64,000 bases of DNA. Source: Pseudomonas frederiksbergensis. Lineage in GTDB: Bacteria > Pseudomonadota > Gammaproteobacteria > Pseudomonadales > Pseudomonadaceae. The stretch's first letter is position 1; every line of letters starts with the position of its first letter. This document shows, piece by piece, positions 30,035 to 36,250 of the stretch. The translations under genes were made by a program, and so were the position numbers. The notes under the pieces are model-generated. The model had not been told where the DNA came from and ran no database searches. It worked only from the letters and a program-made list of their open reading frames with translations. The DNA lies in the NCBI RefSeq assembly GCF_035751725.1, contig NZ_CP142104.1, positions 62,001 to 126,000 on the forward strand, written 5' to 3'.

Positions 30035-30046
30035 CCCCCCCCCCCC
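30035..30046. repeat. Run of 12 C
   Basis: Homopolymer in the gap between the membrane protein gene and the minus-strand small gene. Such tracts slip during replication; it is not inside a gene that I can support. Confidence 0.8.
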
Positions 30047-30060
30047 GTTCCATTGAGCGA

Positions 30061-30081
30061 AAAAGGGGACGGATTTATATG
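30061..30081. repeat. Left member of imperfect inverted repeat around the TIR cassette
   Basis: AAAAGGGGACGGATTTATATG matches the complement of 31353-31373 at about 16 of 21 positions. The two flank the 43-codon gene and the TIR gene, enclosing about 1.3 kb. Confidence 0.4.
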
Positions 30082-30128
30082 TTCGGAAGAATGGAGTCCC
30101 GAAGAAGGCTAAGTGACTGCCGTTCAGG

Positions 30129-30260
30129 TCAGTCACCTTTTTTGTGTTTATGTACTTCCAGATCAGGATGTTTGGGTTTGTTTTCTTCAGTAACACGACG
30201 GCGCTGGTCTTTTTTGCCTGTGGATTCAGCGATCGGTTTAGGGCCGGGTTTGATACTCAT
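30129..30260 (-). CDS. 43-residue basic small protein downstream of the TIR gene
   Basis: Starts MSIKPGPKPIAESTGKKDQR at 30260, with a textbook AAGGAG eight bases upstream, and ends HKHKKGD. It is strongly charged: many Lys, Arg and His, no hydrophobic core, so probably disordered or nucleic-acid or protein binding. It is on the same strand as the TIR gene, 62 bases beyond its stop. It could be a companion of the TIR protein or an independent small gene; the family is unknown to me. A longer open frame upstream has no start with a Shine-Dalgarno. Confidence 0.65.
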   Translation of the reverse strand: MSIKPGPKPIAESTGKKDQRRRVTEENKPKHPDLEVHKHKKGD

Positions 30261-30322
30261 ATGTTTAACTCCTTCGATTGATAACGGGTCTGTAACTGGA
30301 GCCGTACGCATGGACAGTGAAA

Positions 30323-31024
30323 CTACGGGGCGACCAACTCGGCAAGCTTGGCCGCGATATCTGCAAACGTATCTTCAGCAGTGTTCAGGCCGCTTCTCGA
30401 ACCGAGTAGAGGACTGACTTCACGCAGAGATTCGTATGTCGTGTCGTGAATGATTGGAACCAGCAGGTCCCTTGCGAGAAGCGCAGAAAGCTCTTTGTCG
30501 GCGATGCCTTCGGCTGCCAGGCGACGCAGCAAAGCAGGGGTCACCAGCACAATCCCAACTCGAGACTTCGCCAACCCTTTATCAATTTCACGTAGCAACG
30601 AAGAGCCTAGAAGGACATCTTTCTCGCTGAACCAAACGGAAACACCGAGCGACTCGAGTACATCATGCAGCTCCTTGGCGGATCCTTTCCGGTCGTCCCA
30701 CGCGTGACAAAGAAACACGTCCCGCAGATCAGGTACCGTTGCACGCCTCTCGACATTTTCGCGTACAGGTGTGAGCGTTCGTACCTCGGCAGAGGTGTAG
30801 GCCACAGAGGATCCGGGTTTCGACCAGCGCGGCTTTGCGCCGCCGGATGAACCGCCGCTACTTCGACCACTCCCGCCGTGAGACGGGAACGAATAGGATG
30901 ATGCGTAGGACGAGGATGAATATGATCGCGATCCGTACCCGCTATATCCGCTGCCACATGCGGGACACGCTGCTCTTGCGCTTGCCGAACGATGACCATG
31001 TACCGGTGCTGTACATCTAGACAT
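30323..31024 (-). CDS. TIR-domain protein with Cys/His N-terminal module
   Basis: 233 residues from the ATG at 31024, which has GGAAGG about eight bases upstream. N-terminus: MSRCTAPVHGHRSASARAAC, then PACG, so Cys4, His9/His11, Cys20 and Cys23 could bind zinc. Residues 25-70 are a Ser/Gly/Tyr-rich linker. Residues 101-233 are a TIR domain: DVFLCHAWDDRKGSAKELHD, VSVWFSEKDVLLGSSLLREI and RVGIVLVTPALLRR. Glu178 in ADKELSALL is the likely NADase glutamate. Bacterial TIR domains cleave NAD+ or make signal nucleotides in anti-phage defence; no cognate sensor is adjacent. Moderately GC-rich compared with its neighbours. Confidence 0.88.
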   Translation of the reverse strand: MSRCTAPVHGHRSASARAACPACGSGYSGYGSRSYSSSSYASSYSFPSHGGSGRSSGGSSGGAKPRWSKPGSSVAYTSAEVRTLTPVRENVERRATVPDLRDVFLCHAWDDRKGSAKELHDVLESLGVSVWFSEKDVLLGSSLLREIDKGLAKSRVGIVLVTPALLRRLAAEGIADKELSALLARDLLVPIIHDTTYESLREVSPLLGSRSGLNTAEDTFADIAAKLAELVAP

Positions 31025-31352
31025 GTCGTAAACCTTCCGTTTGTAGCTGTTCGCCCAAGGGATGAATAAGCAGCGGCTGACCTTGGCATCAGCTTTTGAA
31101 AACACCGCAGCCCATCCTTATTGCGCTTCAGATTGTGATTCCAATATGCTGGCACAAACGATAGCCCATCGCGCGAATTCCGCTAGCAGGCGTAGCGTAA
31201 ATGTTCGCTGGCGGCCTCGGTCACACCGCGGGTGTGTTCACCGTTGAGTAGCATGTGCGTGGAAATAGACGTGTCGTCACAACCCGTCGCCGGTGCGGTT
31301 GTCATATATCGGCCTTTGAGGATCAGCGACGACAAAAGGGATATATCTTCTG

Positions 31353-31373
31353 AAAATAAATCTGTCCTCTATT
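31353..31373. repeat. Right member of imperfect inverted repeat around the TIR cassette
   Basis: AAAATAAATCTGTCCTCTATT, complement of the motif at 30061-30081 with about five mismatches. It ends shortly before the RelA/SpoT-type gene. Confidence 0.4.
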
Positions 31374-31448
31374 CCTGCTTACTCTCTTATTCTGTGCGAA
31401 TTTCAAAATAAGTCGCACAAAACGCCGCGAAATTATTAGGGGGAATTT

Positions 31449-32471
31449 ATGCAAAATGAGACCTTGCATATGGAGTATCTGGAGCTATCTGCAAAACTCT
31501 CGAGATTACAAGGCTTGTTGACTGCACAGCTTAACCAACTTGTAGAAGCTGCCGGCTTAACCCTTGGCCTGCCTATTGAGAGCAGAGTGAAAACTTGGAG
31601 TTCCATAGGAGAGAAATTAGAAAGGAAGGGTATCCAACCTGAAAAACTTTCTGACTTAAGCGACCTCCTTGGCGTCCGGATAACATTCTTATTTCAGCGT
31701 GACTTAGACGCATTCTGCGCATCTCTTGACGACAAGTTCCTGATAGCTTCCAAAGAGGACACCTCACATCGACTATCAGACGCTCAATTCGGATATCAAT
31801 CCCAACACTATATTGTATATCTACCTCCCACTTGGGAAGCGGTCCCTACATTCGAAGGGCTTACGCAATATAAAGTCGAGATCCAGATCAGAACTCTCGC
31901 ACAGCATATCTGGGCAGCAGTATCACACAAACTCCAATACAAACAAGAGGACAGTGTGCCCCTTCCATTGCGCCGCTCTATCTATAGAGCATCAGCCCTA
32001 TTAGAAACTGTCGATCTTGAATTTACAAGACTGCTCACAGAGCGCGATAGCTACGTAAAAGGCCAGACCGAGCGTGCTTCGAAGCAAGCAAAACTTGATG
32101 TGACTATTCTGGAAATAGTATTAAACGAGGTATTTCCAAAAGCTAACAAGCAAGATGGCAATGAAGGCTATTCAGAGCTGATCACCGATCTAAATCACTT
32201 CAATATTCACACAAGAGGGGAACTCACCTCACTATTAGAGAAGCGACGACAAAAAGTACTAGAGAGTGACAAGCAAGAAGCAAGCTATCGCCTTAAAAAA
32301 CTATTAAACCCAAGCATGGACAGCAACGACATTCAGGTATCAGAAACGCAAAAATACCGACTCGAACAAGGAGTTTTCTATACACACGTCGGACTTGCAC
32401 GAACTGCTCTTGCAAAAGAAGTCGGAGAAGAAGCTTTTCTAGAATGGGCAATAGCCAAAAGATCACTTTGA
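31449..32471 (+). CDS. Stand-alone RelA/SpoT-domain nucleotide synthetase
   Basis: 340 residues, no hydrolase domain. Residues 40-170 hold the synthetase: ESRVKTWSSIGEKLERKGI (ATP side), DLLGVRITF (72-80), FGYQSQHYIVYL (GYxSxH, 114-125) and EIQIRTLAQHIWAAVSHKLQ (ExQxRT, 144 on), all intact. About 165 residues follow (coiled/helical, LEKRRQKVLESDKQEASYRL), ending FLEWAIAKRSL. Such proteins make (p)ppGpp or, in toxin forms, (p)ppApp or pyrophosphorylate tRNA. AGGGGG precedes the ATG by five bases. A/T-rich codons mark it as acquired. No antitoxin-like gene is immediately adjacent on the same strand, so a toxin role is only an inference. Confidence 0.88.
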   Translation: MQNETLHMEYLELSAKLSRLQGLLTAQLNQLVEAAGLTLGLPIESRVKTWSSIGEKLERKGIQPEKLSDLSDLLGVRITFLFQRDLDAFCASLDDKFLIASKEDTSHRLSDAQFGYQSQHYIVYLPPTWEAVPTFEGLTQYKVEIQIRTLAQHIWAAVSHKLQYKQEDSVPLPLRRSIYRASALLETVDLEFTRLLTERDSYVKGQTERASKQAKLDVTILEIVLNEVFPKANKQDGNEGYSELITDLNHFNIHTRGELTSLLEKRRQKVLESDKQEASYRLKKLLNPSMDSNDIQVSETQKYRLEQGVFYTHVGLARTALAKEVGEEAFLEWAIAKRSL

Positions 32472-32537
32472 TCCCCCCTTTCGCCACCAATGCAATCACC
32501 CCGGCAAAGGCGAACACCGACCTGTACCGACCAGACA

Positions 32538-32986
32538 TTAATTACTGAAACTGAAACGGCTGGAATGTTGAGAACGAAGCTGGTGGATTCTAAATCCCAC
32601 CAGCCGGGACTCCTGGACGTTGACGGAGTCGAGAATTCCCTTACCCTCGCAAATTTTTTGCCCTTCTAGGTGACGCGCTGATAAGACTGTCAGGAGGTTT
32701 TCCCTCTTCCAATAGCACATAGCGTTAGGCTCGATCTCGAAGGAACCGGGCGTGTTGATGGGAAATAAGTCAGCCCCTACGCACTCACCATCACTCAAGA
32801 GGTACATGGATATCGTCTCTTGCTCGCCGAAACGCCATTCAATAGAACCTACATCTCCAGACTTTCCTCCCCATTAAAATAATACTGGTTATGCATCAAT
32901 GCCTTCAGCCGCTTACCCACCAGCAAACGCGCATTTTGCAGGTCTTGGGCTGCTCTTTTAAGCAAGTAGGAATAGCGGATATCCAT
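32538..32986 (-). pseudogene. Probable frameshifted small gene, unknown function
   Basis: From an ATG at 32986, with GAGG six bases upstream, the frame reads MDIRYSYLLKRAAQDLQNAR to a TAG at 32849 (45 codons). A second frame, open from a TAA near 32873 down to a TAA at 32538, continues with DVGSIEWRFGEQETISMYLL and SDGECVGADLFPINTPGSFE. The second frame has no start of its own before the ATG at 32807. A one-base change in the GGGGAGGAAAG stretch between them would join them into a protein of about 149 residues. Two separate small genes is the alternative. I do not recognise the family. Convergent with the RelA/SpoT-type gene. Confidence 0.45.
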
Positions 32987-33134
32987 TAGGAACCTCGGTC
33001 TTGGGACGTGGAGGGCAGATATTACATAGGGGCTGCGATTTCCGATTTTTGGTCGGTTTTCAACCTTACGTTACCGGTCGAAATCGATCAGAAGCTGCTA
33101 TTTGTGTTAAACACACTTAGCCTGACGGAATGAA

Positions 33135-33404
33135 CTACTGGCCAGATTGCAGGCGCTCTATAGCTTCGAGAAGCTGGCCGTCGAAATACTCGGTTCCATC
33201 TCGCTCCTGCTCATTCAAGCGACGCCCTGCCTCGAAAAGCAGGTGCTTGGTCGCGATGTTCTGATTCAAAAAAGTAGCGACCATAAGGTCACTCAAATTT
33301 TTTAAAGGCGTGTCCCATGCCTCCCTGCAACGATGCATTAGTCCAGTATGCTCATCCCCAGACCAAGGGCCTAAAAGATTCGAGATTGTCAGGTCGGAAG
33401 TCAT
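33135..33404 (-). CDS. Small protein, possibly CDI-type immunity protein
   Basis: 89 residues: MTSDLTISNLLGPWSGDEHT, CREAWDTPLKNLSDLMVATF, LNQNIATKHLLFEAGRRLNE and YFDGQLLEAIERL. The pattern of an aromatic-rich start followed by PL-x-x-LSD and a Leu/Gln helix resembles the CdiI_2 immunity proteins of contact-dependent inhibition systems; this is a resemblance I recall, not a proven match. No toxin tip is encoded beside it, so if correct it is an orphan immunity gene. The composition is intermediate. Confidence 0.55.
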   Translation of the reverse strand: MTSDLTISNLLGPWSGDEHTGLMHRCREAWDTPLKNLSDLMVATFLNQNIATKHLLFEAGRRLNEQERDGTEYFDGQLLEAIERLQSGQ

Positions 33405-33593
33405 TAAACCTGCCTCTGAGAAAAATGAAAGAGCTTTAATTTCGCACGCTCGGAAGGTAGGTGAGAAGCGAAACTGAAAGACTGCTTCTGGCCGCGTGCA
33501 GCCTACCGCAAGGAAGGGCAGCCGTGAGATACGCGGGGAAAGCTTAAAAATATTTCGAGCTTATTCGTCCGCTAATTATGGACAGAAAAACCA

Positions 33594-33623
33594 AAACCCG
33601 ACGCAAAACGTCGGGTTTTTTCG
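33594..33623 (+). terminator. Strong Rho-independent terminator
   Basis: AAACCCGACG-CAAAA-CGTCGGGTTT followed by TTT. On the plus strand it ends transcription coming from the 33.4-33.6 kb gap, in which I see no gene; a short transcript or remnant is possible. Its stem is also close to the DUF6124 stop on the other strand and may serve that gene. Confidence 0.8.
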
Positions 33624-33637
33624 TTATGGAATAAATC

Positions 33638-34000
33638 CTACTGCCGCGGCTCCACGTTATCCAACACCCGATTCGCCAACAACGAACTCAGCTCAATCAA
33701 CTGCTGAATCCCCAGCGCCACATGACGCCTCGCCCCATCCAGATCAAACGCCAAATCACTCACCATCGCATCAGCCGAAGCTAGCGTCTCACTGAGGTTG
33801 GCGAGCAGGCATTCGTTATCGAGGCCTTTCACGACGGTGAATAGCTGGCCTGGTTTGGGCTCGTCTTTGGATTTGTCCGGTTTCGGTAGCAAGTAGTGAT
33901 CGATCACCCGTTTGGTGGTTTCGTCTTGCTGCTTGGCTTTGGATTTTGCGGATTTGGAAGTGGAATCTGCTTCTGGCGGATTCGGGGTAATTTTGAACAT
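33638..34000 (-). CDS. DUF6124 family protein
   Basis: 120 residues from MFKITPNPPEADSTSKSAKS at 34000. A charged N-terminal ~45 residues precede the conserved part LFTVVKGLDNECLLANLSET, LASADAMVSDLAFDLDGARR and HVALGIQQLIELSSLLANRV. This is a Pseudomonas-specific family (DUF6124), often present in many copies per genome, with no known role; the C-terminal helices resemble those of DUF3077 proteins. It is preceded by a ~230-base structured leader of self-complementary boxes. Two earlier in-frame ATGs (34015, 34048) lie inside the leader and look less likely. Confidence 0.75.
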   Translation of the reverse strand: MFKITPNPPEADSTSKSAKSKAKQQDETTKRVIDHYLLPKPDKSKDEPKPGQLFTVVKGLDNECLLANLSETLASADAMVSDLAFDLDGARRHVALGIQQLIELSSLLANRVLDNVEPRQ

Positions 34001-34240
34001 AAGCTTCGGTTCCATATGTGGTGCCGACAACCCGAAGCTACTAAACAATGGGGTGGCAGCTGTACGCAGGTTAGTAGACCGGGGAACCGAAGAAGCCGGC
34101 GCGCCTAAGCGCCCTGCATACAGCCACCATCAGAAACAGGGTAGGGCCCTGTTTGAGACGCGCTTGTACAACTTCGATTACCTCGGGCTACTAAACCCGA
34201 CCACTGATGGGCAGTGGCAGGAAGACAATAGAACCCCGGG
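34001..34240 (-). ncRNA. Structured leader of the DUF6124 gene, C4-antisense-like
   Basis: Read on the minus strand the leader has, in order, CCACTG-CCCAT-CAGTGG; CGGG-TTTAGTAG-CCCG; AAACAGGG-CCCTA-CCCTGTTT; and a long stem GGTGGC-TGTATGCAG / CTGCGTACAG-CTGCCACC whose loop shows GGTCTACTAACC. A further GTTTAGTAGC lies about 30 bases before the start codon. The CTACTAA loop is complementary to both TTTAGTAG boxes, so alternative pairings are possible. Phage P1/P7 C4 antisense RNA works by this principle and C4-like RNAs are known in proteobacteria; the match to that family is my inference. Confidence 0.5.
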
Positions 34241-34450
34241 ACAAGGCGCACAAGCGGGCGGATTCTGGCGTAGTTGTAGGCAAAGGCGCAAGGATGCGTG
34301 GCTTGATGGACGTTGTAGGCGGGGGCTGTAGGAGAAGAGCGTTTTGGCATGCAGGTGGGTTGTTTTTGCTCAGTCCAGCAATACGAAATGATTGAATCTA
34401 GTCCGCCCGTTGCAGAAAATTGCCACCTTTACCCCAAAAGGATACGGGTG

Positions 34451-34700
34451 ATGAAGTTCGAAGGGACTTTCCGATACATGGGCACTCACGGGATCGTCTT
34501 CAACGTCTCGCAGATCACCCTCACCGACAGCGAACGTGGACGTTTGCGCGAGCTGCATTTGTAGGGTCGGTGTGCGCACATATACCAATCAAATTTTACC
34601 CACCTACCATGCGGGCGACGTACTAGTCAGCATAGCGGCGCAGGTCAACGGCGGCATCGGCCCGCAACGCACCCTCTCGACATTGATCATCAAGACCTGA
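34451..34700 (+). pseudogene. Broken small gene, possible phage-derived protein
   Basis: From the ATG at 34451 the frame reads MKFEGTFRYMGTHGIVFNVS, then QITLTDSERGRLRELHL and a TAG at 34562. The other frame, open past that stop, continues RVGVRTYTNQILPTYHAGDV, LVSIAAQVNGGIGPQRTLST and LIIKT to a TGA at 34698. Removing one T near 34562 joins both into one plausible ~82-residue protein. The 37-codon frame could also be a short gene of its own. I do not recognise the family. A possible AAAAGGA lies about ten bases upstream. Confidence 0.45.
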
Positions 34701-34712
34701 CTGGAGACGTAC

Positions 34713-34955
34713 ATGTCCGACCTTACTCAATTGGTCATTGCCTTGGGGGTGTCCTTTCTGCTTGATCGATTCCTCAAACCCTATCTGCTACGCAAGTGGC
34801 TAGGCGTGGCGTTGGCGGTGGCGGGTGCGGTTGGCTGTTTTGTAGCAGGTCAGAAGCGCTTGTTGGGGTTTGATCTGGGGTTGCTGGCGGTTTTTGCCGT
34901 GCCGATAGGGATGGGTTTGTTCTCGAAGCGACGGCGGTTTGAGGAGGTTGGCTGA
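34713..34955 (+). CDS. Small membrane protein, unknown
   Basis: 80 residues, MSDLTQLVIALGVSFLLDRF, with three hydrophobic segments (LVIALGVSFLL, WLGVALAVAGAVGCFVAG, DLGLLAVFAVPIGMGLF) and a basic C-terminus SKRRRFEEVG. TGGAG lies about seven bases upstream. It follows the broken gene by 12 bases on the same strand and may have been co-transcribed with it. The layout would suit a small holin-like or structural membrane protein, but no motif supports a named function. Confidence 0.6.
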   Translation: MSDLTQLVIALGVSFLLDRFLKPYLLRKWLGVALAVAGAVGCFVAGQKRLLGFDLGLLAVFAVPIGMGLFSKRRRFEEVG

Positions 34956-34989
34956 GAGGGCGTTTTGCAAACGCCCACGCCACCACCCC

Positions 34990-35256
34990 TCAACTCCCTT
35001 CACTGTTACAACTGGCCGCGTGCTTGAGATACGTCAGGGCTTTGTGCTCACCCATCGAGTCAAGGTAGGTGATTTGCGCATTCACCAACCCGCAGGTCTG
35101 GCTACTGTCTTCAGTCAGCGAGATCACCTTATCGATGTCCAGCTGCGTGCCGTAGGAATAGCTTTCGCTGGCTGCTTTGTCTTGGGCCAAGGCGGGTAAT
35201 GCGGCGGCGCTCAGGGCAGTGATCAGGCAAGCCGTTGCGATGGTTTTCAGGTTCAT
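34990..35256 (-). CDS. DUF2790 family periplasmic protein
   Basis: 88 residues: signal peptide MNLKTIATACLITALSAAAL (cleaved after PALA), then the DUF2790 pattern YSYGTQLDIDKVISLTE, TCGLVNAQITYLDSMGEHKA and a second Cys near the end (HAASCNSEGS), giving a likely disulfide. The family is small, exported and typical of pseudomonads, often found next to two-component systems or metal-response genes; its function is unknown. It is divergent from the response regulator gene, 253 bases away. Confidence 0.85.
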   Translation of the reverse strand: MNLKTIATACLITALSAAALPALAQDKAASESYSYGTQLDIDKVISLTEDSSQTCGLVNAQITYLDSMGEHKALTYLKHAASCNSEGS

Positions 35257-35509
35257 GGTTGTTTCCCTTCAATGAGTTGGATGGCGCTCATTAAAAACCC
35301 GCGAGGTATCTCGGCTGTGTCGAAAAACGCCGTGGTTGGATACGTACGTATCAGAGGTGAATTGCGATACAGAGCGATACAATCGCCACTGTTTTTGCTT
35401 GGTCCTGGCTTGATTCAGGGCCGGATAAGCTGGACGACGGTGCGCTGCCAACTGGCAACCGAGCATCCTCACACTGCGCAACTGATGCGCGCATTTCGGA
35501 GAGCTGGGC

Positions 35510-36250
35510 ATGGAACATGTCGATCACGTTTTGATCGTGGATGATGATCGGGAAATCAGGGAGCTGGTCGGCAATTACCTGGTGAAGAATGGCCTGCGCA
35601 CCACCGTGGTCGCCGATGGTCGTCAGATGCGGGCTTTTCTCGAAGCCAATCAGGTGGACCTGATTGTGCTCGACATCATGATGCCGGGGGATGACGGGCT
35701 GCTGTTGTGCCGCGAGCTGCGCGCCGGCAAGCATAAGGCGACACCGGTGCTGATGCTGACGGCTCGCAGCGACGAGACCGACCGCATCATTGGCCTGGAA
35801 ATGGGCGCCGATGATTATCTGGCCAAGCCCTTCGCGGCCCGGGAACTGCTGGCGCGCATCAACGCGGTGTTGCGGCGCACCCGCATGCTGCCGCCGAATT
35901 TTGTCGTCAGCGAAAGCGGCCGGATGCTCAAGTTCGGCCGCTGGCGCCTCGACACCACCGCCCGCCATCTGCTCGATGAAGACGACACGCTGGTTTCGCT
36001 GAGCGGCGCCGAGTACCGGCTGCTGCGGGTCTTTCTCGATCATCCTCAGCGGGTGCTGAGTCGCGACCAGTTGCTCAACCTGACCCAGGGCCGTGACGCG
36101 GACATTTTCGACCGTTCCATTGATCTGCTGGTCAGCCGCGTGCGCCAGCGTTTGCTGGATGACGCCCGCGAACCGCTTTACTTGAAGACGGTGCGCAATG
36201 AAGGCTACGTCTTTACCTTTGCGGTGGAAATGCTTGAGGAGCAGGCATGA
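35510..36250 (+). CDS. OmpR-family response regulator
   Basis: 246 residues. Receiver domain 1-120 with acidic pocket VDDD (10-13), phosphorylation site Asp55 (LIVLDIMMPGDDG), Thr in LMLTARSD and Lys in DDYLAKPF. The OmpR/PhoB winged-helix DNA-binding domain covers about 135-240 (GRWRLDTTARHLLDED, LSGAEYRLLRVFLDHPQRVL, DRSIDLLVSRVRQRL, LKTVRNEGYVF). The stop overlaps the histidine kinase start by 4 bases (ATGA). The stimulus is unknown; its neighbours are a DUF2790 gene and two alpha/beta hydrolases. Confidence 0.93.
   Translation: MEHVDHVLIVDDDREIRELVGNYLVKNGLRTTVVADGRQMRAFLEANQVDLIVLDIMMPGDDGLLLCRELRAGKHKATPVLMLTARSDETDRIIGLEMGADDYLAKPFAARELLARINAVLRRTRMLPPNFVVSESGRMLKFGRWRLDTTARHLLDEDDTLVSLSGAEYRLLRVFLDHPQRVLSRDQLLNLTQGRDADIFDRSIDLLVSRVRQRLLDDAREPLYLKTVRNEGYVFTFAVEMLEEQA

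Noticed and set aside
31183..31305. A 40-codon minus-strand frame (MTTAPATGCDDTSISTHMLL...) with AAGG eight bases upstream
   Set aside because: Too short and without recognisable features; could be a gene remnant, but start signal alone is not enough.
33496..33795. A 99-codon plus-strand frame around 33.5-33.8 kb
   Set aside because: It runs through a strong terminator and then antisense to the DUF6124 gene, and the translation is Pro/Ser/Thr low complexity.
28341..34990. tRNA, integrase or direct repeats that would define a classical genomic island
   Set aside because: I saw no tRNA, integrase or clear attachment repeat; the island is judged only by composition and gene content.
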